Of a stretch of 64,000 nt of DNA, positions 23,240 to 38,200 are shown one piece after another (within the stretch, counting starts at the first letter, position 1; each line of letters starts with the position of its first letter). Below the pieces are notes generated by a model. The model did no database searches. It was given only the letters and a program-made list of their open reading frames with translations, and was not told the DNA's origin. The translations under genes were made by a program, and so were the position numbers. This stretch comes from Blattamonas nauphoetae (lineage: Eukaryota; Preaxostyla; Oxymonadida). The stretch spans positions 1-64,000 of the forward strand of contig JARBJD010000372.1 of NCBI GenBank assembly GCA_033064195.1. Reading direction: 5' to 3'.

Positions 23240-24258
23240 TTACAAGGAAAGAATATCTGCATTTGATGCTAATTCTGCCGGAGTCACTACATGGGGAGGT
23301 AAAAAAATGGGAAAACAAAAATTAATACTTTCCTCCAACAGAAATCGTAGTCTGATCTTATGATAGTCATCCTTCGTCAATGCAGTACGGATAGTTCGGT
23401 ACTGATTACGATACGCCTTCTCGTTCTCACTTTTGTACGCATCAATCAGTGCCTGTTCGATCGCGACGGATGTGTTGTGAATTTTCTCGTCATTTGATTC
23501 GAAAGCAGATACTTTCGCGATTTGTCCCTCAATTTCAGTTACCTTGTCCGGGTCGACAGTTGTTCCGTCTTTTGGTGTTGTGGCGTCCCGAAGAGTTTCC
23601 AGGGTTGCTTTGCATGCTTTCTTCAGAATTATCTCAACATGTTCCACAACTTCCTTTCGAAGGTCTTTTTGCGGCTTTGAAGCGGTATCTAAGTTCAAAT
23701 GATGGATCATTGAAATGAATGAACTGACAGACCTGAAGAAGGAGCGCGTTTCGAGTCGCTTGATGTTTTCGCTGCAATGAAAAAAGCAGTGAAAACGATA
23801 ATATGACCAAAATTCGAACCAAACCGTTGCATTTATCACAAAAATACGCTTTGAGGGAATCTGCCTTCTCTGGTGTAATGCCAACACATTTTCCGTGGTA
23901 CCACTGAGGACAATCATAAACAGTAGGGATAAAGGAGATTTAGCAATACCTCTTTGCATGAATCGCATTGAATCATGAATTGACCTGGTTCATACGGGGT
24001 CTGGAATGCATGAAAAAAGACCGAAAAAATGAGAGTTGAAGGCGGTTGAATTAATATTGAGGAAAATTGGAAACGTAGGACACAAAGAAGGATTAAAAAT
24101 GACAGTGCACACTCTGCAAATACAGTACAGTCTGTTCAAAAATATTCGAGGTGTGGGTGATTGAAAAGGAACAAGATAAGAAAAAAAGGGAGAAACTGGG
24201 TTGAGTCTTGTTTTGCTGTTCTTTGAGTGGAGGTTCTACGTGATCCAGTTGTTGTCAT
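23240..24258 (-). CDS. PHD finger plus TFIIS central-domain protein (Bye1-like)
   Basis: Seven exons join in phase across introns at 24132-24196, 24001-24112, 23904-23949, 23772-23824, 23689-23732 and 23287-23328, giving 218 residues. Residues 23-70 form a complete C4HC3 PHD finger: C24, C26, C39, C42, H47, C50, C66 and C69, with W45 next to the zinc histidine. Residues about 86-218 resemble the TFIIS middle domain ([12 protein letters not shown], then [11 protein letters not shown]), which binds RNA polymerase II. PHD plus this domain is the layout of yeast Bye1 and animal PHF3/DIDO, which link H3K4 methylation to elongation. The protein is very short and lacks a SPOC domain. A second in-frame ATG at 24330 is an alternative start. 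Confidence 0.8.
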
Positions 24259-24576
24259 TTCGAAGTTCTTGACAAGAAGAGATGGGAGAGAATGGAGTGA
24301 AGTTGAAGGGAGATGAGAGAGAAAGCTCAAAAAAAGTCAGGAAAGAGAACTAAAAGATGATTCACATGAAAAAACAGAGAATACAGCCTGTAAAAAAGTT
24401 GGTGTAACACACAATGTTTGGTGAAGGGTTGATCCCAATTTTGAATAAGTTTCATGACAAATTGGATTTTATGCAATGAAAATCCTCTGAAATGTTGATG
24501 AGATGAGAAATAACGTTGAATCGATGTATTAGTATTTCAGTCGAATGTGAGCACGATCCAACCAACACAAATATCA

Positions 24577-25402
24577 ATGGACGCAAAAACTCAGAAATCA
24601 CTCGACCAGATGCGTAGCTTCATTATTCAAGAAGCCAAGGAGAAATCCACAGAGATCGCATCAAAGGCAGAGGAAGATTATTTCGTTGAGAAGAATTCAC
24701 AGGTCGAAGTCGAAAAGGACAAAATTCGCAAGGAGTACGAGCGTAAAGAATCACAGATTTCAGTCAAACGTCGCATGTATGTCTTTTATTGACTTTATGA
24801 TCACGATATTGTTGTTACAGTGAAATGTCCAACCGAACAAATGCCATTCTCCTGGACGTCCAGAAACAACGCAATAAAATCCTCTTGAACATTCTCGACA
24901 AAGCCAAAATCTCAGCCGATGCTAAAACAAAGAATGCCGAGAATTACAAGAAGCTCTTGATCAATCTTATCTCTCAGGGACTTGTTCAACTCATGGAAGA
25001 AAACGTTGTTGTTATCGTCTGCAGTTTCTTACATATCATTCAACTTTTTTCTTTTTCACAGTGTCGTAAGGATGATAAACAAATTGTCAGTTCTGTTTTG
25101 AACGACGCTGTTACCCAAGCCAAGAAGCTCGCCGAACCAAAACAATTGAATGTCAAGATTACTGTTGATGACACAGAATTCCTTCCTCCAGCTCCAAGCT
25201 CTTCTAATGAAGGAGAGTCCTGGTATTTCCTTTCATGCCGTCTAAACTTCTTTTCAGTTGTGGTGGGATCGTTCTCGCATGCAACGGCGGTCGCATCCGT
25301 CTCAATAATACCCTTGATGCTCGCTTGCAGATTGCGTACGAGGAACAACTCCCGACACTGAAGAAATTGTTATTCAAGGACAAACTGCAGGAGATTTTCT
25401 AA
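24577..25402 (+). CDS. V-type ATPase subunit E
   Basis: Four exons (24577-24776, 24821-25016, 25062-25223, 25259-25402), with introns of 44, 45 and 35 bp, give 233 residues, the usual size. The N-terminal half is one long helix (IIQEAKEKSTEIASKAEEDY). The C-terminal domain shows LINLISQGLVQLME, CRKDD, GGIVLACNGGRI and the hallmark NTLDARLQIAYEEQLP. Subunit E is a peripheral stalk component that holds the V1 head against rotation. The ATG at 24577 was chosen because it places MDAKTQKSLDQM where family members begin. The upstream frame has no other ATG. It is divergent from the PHD gene. Confidence 0.93.
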
Positions 25403-25532
25403 CTTGTGTTCATTCCTTCTATCTCATTTCATTTGTTGAATATGTATTAATAGTTTCCTTCGCAATCTCATTGAATGGTACCCATTTTCGTTCTCTGCAT
25501 TATTCTTGATCCGCTCCACAAGAGAAAACTTC

Positions 25533-26066
25533 ATGATCCCTCAACACCAGGAGCCCAATCCAATCGCATTCTTCGATATTTCTGTTGGAGGGACGAAGAT
25601 GGGGCGTGTTGAAATGGAATTATTCGCTGATAAATGCCCCAAAACTGCTAAGAACTTTCTCACATTCTGCACAGGAGAATTTGAGCGTAGTCATCGGCCA
25701 GTCGGTTACAAAGGATGCAGATTTCATCGAGTGCTTAAAGACTTCATGGTGCAAGGAGGAGACTTTGTTAATCGGGATGGAACAGGATTGTTTTCTCTAT
25801 ATGGCGATCGCTTCCCTGACGAAAACTTTCTCGTGAAACATGATTGCCCTGGTCGCTTAAGCATGGCAAACAATGGACCAAACTCCAATGGTTGCCAATT
25901 CTTCATTACATGCAAACCAACACCTTGGCTAGATGGGAAGAACGTGTGTTTTGGACAAGTAATAAAAGGCATGGAGGTCATCCGGATTATTGAACAAGTC
26001 AGTGTCCGACCGCCAAATTCTGTCCCAAAGGTTCCCATTGAGATTACTGAATGCGGACAAATGTAA
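25533..26066 (+). CDS. PPIH: Cyclophilin, PPIH type peptidyl-prolyl isomerase
   Basis: The gene is intronless and encodes 177 residues, the same length as human PPIH. It carries the cyclophilin core [53 protein letters not shown] and [12 protein letters not shown], with the catalytic Arg in FHRV and the Trp that confers cyclosporin sensitivity. The spacing and the GEF-type insertion match PPIH, the U4/U6 snRNP-associated cyclophilin, better than cytosolic cyclophilin A. A spliceosomal role is therefore likely and fits an intron-rich genome. The next gene, VPS13, begins 212 bp downstream on the same strand. Confidence 0.92.
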   Translation: MIPQHQEPNPIAFFDISVGGTKMGRVEMELFADKCPKTAKNFLTFCTGEFERSHRPVGYKGCRFHRVLKDFMVQGGDFVNRDGTGLFSLYGDRFPDENFLVKHDCPGRLSMANNGPNSNGCQFFITCKPTPWLDGKNVCFGQVIKGMEVIRIIEQVSVRPPNSVPKVPIEITECGQM

Positions 26067-26278
26067 CATTCTCTTTATTCATCTTCATTCTTCATCGTTG
26101 AGAAAAGGTCATTTCAAACTGATTCGTTTTTTTACCCACCCTTGCATCATCTTTTCTGACTATTTTGCTATTGAATTTTTCATCAGAAGGAGTCATTAAC
26201 TGACCATCAACAGGGATTCGTCGATAGTTCCCTTAACAAAAATAGATTTGACAATCCTTCTTCACTGGCAGTTCCTAG

Positions 26279-29200
26279 ATGCTTGAAGCCATTGTAGCCA
26301 AGGTACTTGGTGGTTTTCTAGGCAAATACTGCTCGAATTTCGATAGAAAATCAATCTCTATGTATCAACATTCGTTTTGTTTTCATGGAGTTCCTTCTCT
26401 CTTATTTACAGAGGATGGTCAGGAGTTGTTGAACTAAAAAATCTTCGTCTTCGTCCGGAAGCCTTTCATGAGTTTCACGAAGGCCTTCGAATCGTCGATG
26501 GTGTGAAACACCATTTTTGTTTTGATCATGTTAGGAATCATCGGAAAGTTGTATATCTCCCTCAGCTTGACGGGAATCATGTCAAAACCAATCAATGTTC
26601 AAATCGAAGATGTTTCATTGATTGTCGCTGCCGAAGATCTCTCGGTTTGAAGCTCACTCTTATCGTAGCGAAACATGTCACTCTTTTCAGCAAGAAAAGT
26701 CTGCAATAAGTCAACGATTGGAGTTGAAAGCAAAACAGAAATTCGTTGATTTGGATAAAGCAGAACAAAATAAGGCAGAAACTGCAAAAGAGAAGAAAGA
26801 ACCTAAAAAGGACAAAGCCGAAGAATCTGACTCTTTTCTCAACAAACTTATTGCCAAAGTCATCATAAATTGCCAAATATCCATCCGAAACATTCACATT
26901 CGTTATGAGGACACAAGAAGCCCACAAAAACCTGTCGTCTTCGGTGTGATCCTCGAAGAGCTAGATGCACATTCAACTGACTCAAACTGGAACAAGGCTG
27001 TGAATACGGAGCCTCCTGTTGCATATAAAATGATACACGTGAAACGATTAGCAGCGTATCATGCCAGTTCTGTTCTTTTTGACCCGAAGAATCATAAAAC
27101 ACTCACTGATGAGCAACTGAAAGAAGAAATGCGGAAAGTCATTCAAATACAAGCCAACACCAGCGTTCATACATATGTTTTGGATCCAGCGACCCTCAAC
27201 GCAAAGTTTTCGTTATCACTCTCATCAATGAAAGGAACGGACTACTCAAGACCTCTCATCACTTGCGATATCCATCTTTCCAAACTCTCTGCAAGCATGG
27301 CATCCATTCAAATCCCTCAATTGATGTCGATGACCGACTTTCTGTTGAAAAACAAACTCATGGACGAGTTCCAAATTGATCGTCCCTCACGAGTCTGTAC
27401 CTGCCCAGACCATGACAGCCCAACATTTCAATGTCATTGTGACTGTGCCTGTGTCAATCCCTCCCAACCAATCCAAACAAAACGGTTGTGGATCTGGGCG
27501 AAGGAATCAATCGCGAAAGAGATTCGTGCAAAGCGAAGACCATTCACATCAGCTGGATTGGATGAAAGAATAAAAGACAAACGACAGTATATCCAACTTT
27601 ATAAAGGATATCTTGAGTCTAAAGCTGAAATGTCAGAGAAAGACCTCCAACAGGAAAAGCTTGCCAATAAACCACTTTTGGACACATTCTCCCCTTCAGA
27701 AAGCTCAATCGCCGAATATCATCGACTTATAGAAACTAATCCAATGCATGCCATCGAATTAAAATATTCTACAGCCGACATTTTATATTTTCGGTCGATC
27801 GCAGAAGCCCAAATCACCGCAGAGAATACCGCTCGCCAAAAGAAAATCCAAAAAGAGAAAGAAGCAAAGCAGAAACAAGGATGGTTTGGAAGGATGTTTG
27901 GGAAGAAGCCAGCTCCAACGACAACCGAGGACGAGCCAGATCTTGAGAACATGTCGTTCGTGGATGCGCTTGGAACGATCCCCGAAGATGAGAGGAAGAG
28001 TCTTGTCGACCAAGTCGTTTTCGACTCCTCGCTGAACATTCTTTCCGGCAAACATCCAAAAGACTTCATTATTGTTGCACTTGCCTTCAATTTCGACTCC
28101 ATCGCGGTTGTCCTCCAAGAGGAACAATCATTTCTGGTCCAAAGTCATCCCAACACAAAAATGAGACTTCTGAAAGACTCCCCATATTCCCCGCTTCTCT
28201 CACTCTCTCTCCAATCGCTCGGTGGATCATTTCAATTTCGTCCACACAACTCCGGAATTGTCCTGACCGCCCAATTAGGAGACTTATGTCTTCGTGATGA
28301 AATATCTTCCGGCTCACCCTTTACAACATTTATTTCCTGCGACCCGTCATTTTGTGCTGCGTTTGATTCGACAAAACTAATCGATGAAGACAAGGAATCC
28401 GAACTAAAACGAGAATTGGCCAGAAAACAGCTTCATCAAGCCATATCCGAAGAAAACATCGCGTCATCTCATCCAATCTCACCAAAAGAACCAACATCGA
28501 GTCCAGACCAATCACCACTCCCCTCGTCTCCAGCCTCGTCCATCCCGCTCCTCTCATTCTCACTCAACCTCAATCCACTCGACAGCCCTTCAAATGTCAT
28601 CGTCGGCGCTGCGCTGTCGCCGCTCAACGTTCTCCTTCCAACTTCATCACTTTCGATTCTTTATCCATCTCTGATGCGATTTTCCGAAATCGACCCAAAA
28701 TTGACCAAGTCAATTGCGGATTCAATCAAAATGCAATACGCAACACTCCAAACAAGAACTTCTCACCAACTTGTGTCAGCGATGGATCACCGACAAGTGA
28801 TGGATCTGAACTGTTTAGTGAGTGCACCACGAATAGCCGTTCCTTTTCTCAGAAAAGAGGCGAAAGGAAGAGCGAGTCGGAGTGAGAACGAGAGTGATAA
28901 TTACGAGTTTGTTGTGGTGGATCTTGGAGAATTGTCATTGGTCTCCAAACCGAGTGCCGTTGTCATCGATCAAAAAACCGATAAACCTGATCCCCTACCA
29001 GACGAAGACAAGACAGACAACGAAGATGCGGAAAAGAAGGAAAACGAAGAAGAGGAGCCATCGACGCCTGCCCCAATCACAGACATCAGAACAATCCTCT
29101 CCTCGTCCAACAGCATCTCGGAGGACACTGTCTTCGATCGCTTTGACGTCTCACTGAAACATTTGTCAGTCTTCTTCAAAACTCATTCACACTCGTCTCC

Positions 29201-32200
29201 CGATCTCTTCATCCGCCAAGAAGTGCTCACTGAACTCTCCCTCTCTCTCAAAATGCTCAAATCCATTGCTCCCGACGACCTCAACATCCCCCGGCTCAGA
29301 TTACTCGGCGAGTTGCCAGCTTTGCTGATCCTGATTTCTCCAAAATCCGTCTCCCTCGCAGCTTGTCTCGTCGGCAACATTCTGCCCCATTTCGAAATTT
29401 TCACCCAAAACGACGAAGAAGACACCGATGTGACGAAGGAAATTGAGAGACTTGCCCATTTGAACGAGACAAGACCGGATATGACACCATCCGAGCTTGA
29501 TTCTCTCACCAAAAAGACGCGCAAGAGCAATACTCCACTCATCCTTCCACCGGAGAAACGTGTCGACATCGATGTCAGTCTAACCATCGGCGAGATCTCG
29601 ATGGCCATCCAACACAAAACCATGTCTTCGGAAACCGAGAATCACCACTCTGTTGTGAAGAATCTGCTTGTTTTCTCGATCCAGCAAGTCGATGTAAAGT
29701 TCGTGAAGCGTCCTTTCGATCAGTCTGCGTCTGTCACCCTCAAATCCATTCTTTTGACTGATACCGTCGCACATGTCGATGTCCCCATTTTTTCGACTCT
29801 CCAACGTGATGCTCCGAGTTCACAAACACTTTCCCGTTGGACTGCACAAAAGAGCGGAGACGGAGAGGATCAATCGATGGAGACGACAAGTTTCATCGCA
29901 TCGGAGAAGATGGAGTTGCCGCCTGGCCTGATCAACGCACTCGAACTCATCAACAAAATCAACGAAACTGCCATCGATCCCAATTCCACTTTCGTGCAGA
30001 CAGCTGAAAACACTCTGTCTCTCGTCTGGTTTTCAACAAACAACGAATCACCCTCTTTTCAAAATGTTGGAATGAACTTGGACGTTGTTCTGGCAGCGAT
30101 GACTCTGAACGTCAAAACACAATCACTCACCACAATTCTCAAAATCGTGCTTGACTACGGCAAAAGCTTCTCTGACCTCTCTCCTCCAAAAACGCAAACA
30201 CCTGCCCCACTCGATATCTCCACACCTCGCTCGAATCATTCATCTCGTCCATCCTCAGCCAAACCCGGCGACCACATCACTCCAAACCAGCGTCGAACTG
30301 GACGATCAAGACTTCAGATGAGCTCAACAAGAAACAGGTACGAACGGGGCGTCAGAAGTCGACAATTTAAAGACCCGACAACGGTGAAAATGAAGATTCA
30401 CGCGAGAATCGGGCAGATCTGTGTCATCATCCCGTCAGAGAAGACTGATTTCACTCCTCTTTTCGCTTTCACACTCTCTCAAACAACCGCAAAGCTGTCC
30501 CAATCAGAACCCGGAATGAAATTCGAAGCATCACTCGGTGCTCTGAATGGATTCGATCTCAGCGGCCCAGAATTCACGCTCTATCCACACTTCCTCCTCT
30601 TCGGTGGTCCGTCCATGCCAAGTGATGGCTCGCCAGAAGAAGGAAAACATTCGGATGTGACTCAGTGGCGAAGTCTCACCGTGTCAGGAGAGACGAGTCA
30701 ACGATGTGATCCAGCAACGTTTACAGGGACGGATATGATGATCAGAGCGAGAGTCCATCATTTGAAAGTGGTTGCTGTGATGGACAGTGTGAATCGGATC
30801 TTGTCTTCTGTCGAATCACTCACTGATGTCTTCACGTCAATCGAGAAAAAAGAAAAAACAGAAAAACTTCCTTCCAAAACTCCCTCACGAACAAACACTC
30901 CGACACATCATTCCCCATCCACTCCCCTCTCTCGTCACTCACTCGGAAGAAGCGGATCACGAGCGTCAATCACATCTCAACGGCGATCCTCCCTGTCCCG
31001 ATCAGAAAAGCCAGCAAAGGAAGTGCCGCCTGTCACTCAGAAACAAGTTATTGGGCTGGATCTCGAAATCGATCATTTCGTTGTTTTCATTCCGTCCACA
31101 CCATTCACCTCTGAGATGGCGATTGTGTCGTTCGACCGGATCACACTCTCCAACTCTCATGAAAACATAACAGCTCGAGTCAGCGGAGTCGCACCATCTC
31201 ACTCCCATCTGTCTTCATCAGATTTTCAACTAAACACCTCTCCATACTCCATCGACTCGAAATACCCTTTCTATCTTCCAGTGGAACATTACTCTGAGCT
31301 GGACGTCGCAAGATTGGACGGGTTCAGCATTGTCTATGTCTCTCCTTTCTCCGATCCAAGGACGAGTGGGTTGTCCGAGTTCTCGTTGATCAACATGCCG
31401 CTCCCAACACTTTTTGTTTCGGCTGCCAGCACAAACGATTCCACGCCCGACTATTTACTATTCGCACGCGAAAACCCGTCCGGGACAGACAGCCCAGCAC
31501 TGTCGTCGTATCTCCACATCGTTCTTCAGCCTCTCGCTCTGTCTGCTTCTGTCACGCGACTACTCGATCCGTTTGATGCAGCCTATCTTCAAGAGAAGAA
31601 GGAGGATGTCGCTGAGATGCTGATCGACGCAAAACTCGACCCGATCAAGCTGAGAGTGAGTGATTGTCTCGTCGAGAGCTTCGTCAGATTTGCCGAGTCT
31701 CTCATGTCACAACTTCCACAGCCGAAGGAGAAACAACCAACTTCTGTGAAGAAGAAAAAAGAAAGCGAAAGCACTGATGAAACACCAGCCGTTCCGCCAA
31801 CCCCAATCGAAGACAAAACCGCTCTCGAACCGCCCATCCTCACTTTCACTTCACTCAAACAAGGCCCATCAACACTTCCTGAAGGAGACGAAATTGAGGA
31901 AATTTACGTTCCTCCGACACTTTCAGTCCGACAGTTTGATGTCTCCGCAAGCATCTCCGCTCTCAGCGTCGTTATCCTCACAACAGACGCGAAGAAGAAG
32001 AAGTCTCGAGGGAATCTCATAAAAACGACTCCAGCCGAAAACGAACCACCGTCTGTGAAGCCGTTGTCATCTTTTGTCGTCTCATGTCCTCTCAACGATT
32101 GTCTCAATCTTGCTTCCTTCTCAATCACTTCAGTCAACGTCGGATTCAGAATGTTCAAACACTTCCACGAAGATGCGTCTGATACAATCAACCAAACTCT

Positions 32201-35200
32201 CCTGAACACGCTCTCCCTTCCACACATGGCGATCACAGCCTCAATCGACGACACACACCTCACTCTCTTCCTTCCTTTCACAAAAACATCACGAACTGCC
32301 CCTCAAAACCATGTCCCCATTGATGTTGCGTCTGGATCGGAAATGTATTCGGTTCTGTCGGCCTCTTTCCTCACTCCATCACCATTCGCCGCGCTTGGAA
32401 TGAAAGGAATCAAAACCAACGTCGGAATGATGACCGATTCCTCGCTTTCTCTTTTCTGCTCGTTGGTCGAGCTGTACGCTTTGGATTCGGTTCGAAAGGA
32501 AACATTTTCAGATCCAGAACAAATCACTAATCTCGCACATTCGGAATACTTCCTTTCGAATTCACTTGGTCTGTCACTCCCACAACTTGATTCAACCGAA
32601 CTCTCGCAAGCTGACAAAGAGTTCATTCTTCTCAATTCACTCCAAATTGCTCAGAAATCGAACAAGTCGAAAGAGGAATTGATCAAAGAATGGAAGACAC
32701 TCACCCAGCCACTGATCCACTCCACAGCCTCAGTCGAGCTCTCACCAAATATCCCCCCGCTGCTAGCCACCCATTCTCTCTTCGACCAAACAACCAGCCC
32801 ATCCTGCGAGTTGTGGAAATCTGTCAAACCAGCCCTCCTCATCCAGGATTTCGACGAACAATCGCCTCCGTCTGACCTTCCAACGTTTGAAGTTGCTCTC
32901 TCACTCCTCAAGTCCATCGACCACCAAAAGCTTGAGCTGGATGGAGTTCTCAGAGATGTCGTCCTACATGGAAACGTGAATGTGATCCAAATGTTGTTGA
33001 AATGGTTGTCAACTTTGGATACCGTCTTCCCGCTCAAACTAATCACAAATTTCGGGAAGAAGAACAAACCACAAAACGAACAGACTCTCGTTGACACTGT
33101 CGACCCAAATTCAGAACCAAAGAAAACAGAGCCGATGCAGCTCGATGTTAATTTCCGACTGAAAGCGCTTCATCTGTTCATGCACAAATACGACAGCCCT
33201 CTCCTTCTCCTCACCCTCAACAACCTCGAGCTCAACTTCCTCTCCACCCCAACCAAGATGGATGTATTTCTGTGGATGAGCACTCTCAATGGTTTTGATT
33301 TGTCTTTCAGAGACGCTCGCTATCCACACATCCTCTCTTTCAACGTGACTGAGAAATACGAACACGCCATTGCTCTCATCTTCAAGCAGACGAAAGGAAA
33401 ACCAATCGAGCAAAACGGATCAGCGAAAACGTCAACACAGGGCGAGGTGTCAGTTGGACTCAGAGCATCATCGCTTCGGATGCTGATCACACCGGCATTT
33501 GTCGGTCTCGTTGTTGAGGTTGTTGCTGATCTCACCAAATCATTCCAACCGGACACAACTGCCAAGAAATCTCAACCACTCGACACAATCCGCCCTCAGC
33601 AGCTCGAAGCTTCGACGACAGATTTCGATGACCAACTCTCCATCATACCCCAACCAGATGTCATCCAAGAACCCGAAAAAGCTGCCGATGCCCCAGAAAA
33701 GGAGACCAGCAAGCTCAGACTCGACATTCTTGCTGAAAGCCCCATTTTCATCATCCCATCGTCTCAAAACGAGCTCATTGCTTTGGAATTCGGGTCTGTT
33801 TATGTTCAGACAGGACATGCAGACGAAACGACAATCAAGTACTCGGCCACTTGGGACACGTACAGATCAGACTCTGCGTTCTTCTTGAAAGACCTTGATC
33901 GGATCTTCGCTGCGGAGGTGGAAGACGACAAGTCTCAGTCGTTGATTGAGGGAATGAAATGTTCTGTTTCCGACATCAGCCTGTCTCTCGTCACTTACTC
34001 ACACGCTGACCACCCACTGCTCCTTCCATCCCTCAATCTTCGTTCGTCTCTAATCGACATTGTCGAACAGAAAGCACCGAGACGAACGCCACTCCCGAGC
34101 CCATCCCAATCCTCCATCAGATTCGTCCAAGTTGCTGATGATCTTTTCAAGCCAGACATCACCACCTCGTCCCCCATTTTGAAAGAATTCTCATTCGACG
34201 CGGGAATGATCAGAATCCTGACGAAAGATACAGATCCGGATGTTCCAAACATGTTTGTCAGTGCCTCGACGTCGGACATTCTGATTGATGTTCATCCCCC
34301 TCACATCGACTCGATCTCGTCTGTCGCGTCGAAGTTCCTTGCCATTCCTTTTGATGACATGAGCGGGAAAGAGAAGAAGACGCCCCAACCGAAGCAAGAA
34401 ACCACGAAACCCAAGTCACAAAAGGTGGAAACGACGAATGAAGCAATCGCTAGAATCTCATCAGCTCTCCGCCGACGAGAAGAAATCGATGGAAAACATG
34501 TTCGGTCGCTCGAAAATGTCATTCTGGCCAAAATCCCATTAATTTCGCTGGTTCTCCACGAAGAACAGAAAGGAAAGAAACACAAAACTATCCCACTCGC
34601 CTCCCTCACGCTCAACTCATTCGACATGTCAATGGTACAATTCGATAACTCCGAAATGATACTAATCGCCCGTCTCGAGACCCTCACACTCAAAGAAGAG
34701 AGAATCACCCCGCTTCTCTACAATCCGCCCGTCTTCGGCTTTGCATATTCCGTCGTCGGTCACCATAACTTCGTTTTGGAATACATGAAAGACATCAGCG
34801 GGGGATCGGGGATTTTTGTTCGAGTGATGAATCCGATCATTACTGTTGCTTCTCCTTTCCTCGCCAGATTGATCGCAGCTGTCTTCGTCATTCTGGACAA
34901 GTTCACTGTTGACAAAGAGGACAAATTGAAGGAAGCTGAAAGGGAGACGGAACAGAGAAAGGAGCTCGACAACCCAGAATCGGCCATCCAACAAACTTAC
35001 ATCCAGCTCTTCCAGTCATATTCAGAGATCGACTCGCCTGTTGCCGAGTCAGATCTCGCTCCTGTTCGCAGCTCCAATCTCTCCAAAACCGAACTCGCCG
35101 AGACATCAGAAATGGAGACATCGGAAGACGAAAGAGAGGAGACTGATTGGTTTGAGAAGACTGGTGAAACTTCCGATCAAATCCGACTTGCTCCTCCTTA

Positions 35201-38200
35201 TCTTCCCGTCGGACCGATTCCCGCTTCATCTCGTGTTCCACAAAAAGCAGAGCCTTTCGATCCAAAAGACGTCCCAGACCGTGCCACACTCACAATGAAG
35301 AGGAAGATCCCGCCAACCCCACCGCCTTCATCTCATCCTGCTGTCACTCCACTCCGAGTTCAGATCCACATCACACAGCCGACCATTCTCATTCCGCCGG
35401 TCAGTGCGTATTCAGCCAAAGAAGGGTCAATCTTCAACGAGCTTCAGCTTACGCTGAACGTTGATCTCGATTACACTGTCCTCCCTCCGCCCAAAACAGC
35501 TCTCCGACAGCTCACAGATGAGTGTTTCAACTCCTTCTCGACTTTTCTGGTATCGTGGGAGAAGTGGGAGTTCCTCCATCGTGTCATCATCCACAACACA
35601 ATCGCCCTTCCTTTCTACATCAGTCTCGTTCTCGACGATCTTCCACACTCATCAGACATGGTCACTCTCCACAAAACCAAACGAGACACGAAAGACGGGC
35701 TCTCCCAAACACTCGTCCCCAACATTTTCGACGAAGAATTGATCAACGCCGCCATCGACGTGGAACCACCAACGTGGCAGGATTGGACTCATCCTCTCCC
35801 GACTTATGTGTTTGAGAAGGAGATGTCGTTTTATGGGCTCGTGGAAATAGCATCGATGCAAGTTGCGAGAAAACGATTGAAGGAAAAATTCGAAGTCAAG
35901 GAGACAGAAGGGATCGAGTTGTCTGATATCAACGAGAACATCGAGATTCTGTCCACAGATGTTGTGTTCGATACGATACAATTCCATTTGTATTTCACCC
36001 AATTCGAGATTCTCCACAACGGATCGGATTCAATCCTCCAAAGAATACACATGACATCGTCAAAACAACTCTCCATCAGTCTGTACCAGACTGAGATCGT
36101 TGAATTGATGAATTCAGTGATGGAGTCAGTGAAGATGATCACAGATTCTCTGCCGAAAAAGGAAAAAACAGAAGAATTTGAAGCCCCTGCCGAATCATCA
36201 TCCAACTCTCCGTCTCTCTCCGACGCAGCTCCTCTCAGCAGACTCATCGGCACACTTGACGAAGACCATGATTCAACCAAGAAACCAAAAAAGAAGAAAC
36301 GAAGAGAGCCGAAAGGCGCATCGACTCAGTCCAATCGCTCGGTTTGGTTGAAGCGAATCAAGCAGGAAGAGAACTCTGATGACGAGCCTATTGAACTGGC
36401 CGATGACTTCACTGGACAGGACGAATCTCAACTCGATCTGCTGTACAAGCGTTTGCAGAAAGAGATGCAACAAGAATCTGAACAGGAAGAAGACAACGAC
36501 GATATGTCGTCGTCAGATGAGGACGACGATCCACGAATCCGTCTCGCGAAACAACAAAAGCTCCGTCGAGATCGAAAACGAATCCAGAATTCAGAAGAAA
36601 AAGAATGCATTGTTTCCACTGTCAAGTCAGCCATGATCGTATCATGCGATTTCAAAGGAATAGATTTCATGATCGTCAACGATGTTTTCTCAACCATGCC
36701 AGCTTTTCGTCTTTCCATCAACGACTTGAATGTTGCCCTCTCTCACGAGAATCGGATCAAGTCCCTCACTTTCGAAGGGGAGAGTCGCTGGATCCAATGG
36801 AAACGAGCGTTCGACACCGCTCCTCCTCAACTTCAACGAAACATGCTGATGGTTCTTCCACCAACACCCGGCGAATCATCTCGTCTCTCCGCACAGCTCG
36901 ACTTTCAGCTGTCGATGGACTTCTTCAATGGGCTGCGGATGGGATTCGAGCCGCTCATCGAACCCATCATCCTTTCAGTTGGGATCAATCCTTCGATTCT
37001 TCCGGCACTCTCGCTCATCGTCTCGGCAGGGACGAAGTTGTTGATTAATCTGACGCCTCAAACTTTATCCACTCTCGGAATCTTCCTCCAGGGATTGGAG
37101 TCACTCCTCACTCCACAGAACAGAAGCGACGAGGAGCTTGTTTTGGACGACACAATGAAAACGAGAGGAGCTCAAACAACCCAAACGACAGACGTCGACG
37201 AGATCTTCCATGACAAACGAAAATCCACCCCGTTCTTAATTGCCAACAGGTCAGGTCTTCCTTTCCTGATTGGAGTCCCATACGTCGAGAAAGACAACAT
37301 CGGAGGCCAAAAGAAGGCACCAGCTGCCAGCCCAACGTTGTCTCTTCCTGCCGGCCAACTCAAACGAACTCGTCGACCAGAACAACAAGAGATGACTCCT
37401 TTCACGATCAGCGTGGCCAATGAACAGGTTCTTCCGTTTGATATGCCGTGGGTGACATACACAGACCCGAACAGCGACAATCAAATCGGATCGAGAAGAG
37501 TCAATGCGATGATCGAATTTGAGGGTTATCAACCGTTCAATCATTTGAATATCACCAATCCATTCACGACATTGAAGACACTGAAACCGATTGACCCATC
37601 AAAGCCATCATCTGTCATCAGATTTGAGAACATGATCGTTCGTGGACGTCGAATTCTGCTCGTAAGCAGTACTCACCAACTTGTGAACAAAACTACACTC
37701 CCAATCACACTCAAGCTCCAATCTGATCAAGGAAGTGGATTAACCAGTAAGACACTCCAACCAAACGAGAGCTTCTTCATTCCACTCGACCATACCCATT
37801 CATCTCTCCTCCTCAAACCCGAACGAGGCTCAAAAATCGAACATCTGTCGTCAGTCACAGATTGGTCATATTCTGATTCCATCCCACTCGAAACTCTCCA
37901 ACCGAACACTCACACTTTCGCTTCTTCTGTCTACAGACCTCAACGAACGGATCAGCCGACTCTAACCACAACTTTATCTGTCAGTGCCCGCTCTCTCTCC
38001 TCCAATCTCGCCAAATCTCTTCTGATGAACGATCTCATCCAACGCAGTTCGAATGTCAAGTCGACGTTCACTGAACAGGACGAGGAAGTCGGAGCGTTGG
38101 TTGGACTCGATTGTCTGACAATGCGAAGTCCATTCGACGAGTTCGACCGACAATCAATAATCCAGAACACATACGACGTCCACTCCAATCCGATTCTGAA

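Noticed and set aside
24545-24576. GTG at 24547 as the V-ATPase E start
   Set aside because: The ATG at 24577 aligns with the family N-terminus, and GTG starts are not expected in a nuclear gene.
26622-26690. ATG at 26622 as the VPS13 start
   Set aside because: Chorein-domain residues lie in exons upstream, and the frame between 26645 and 26690 is intronic in the phase-consistent model.
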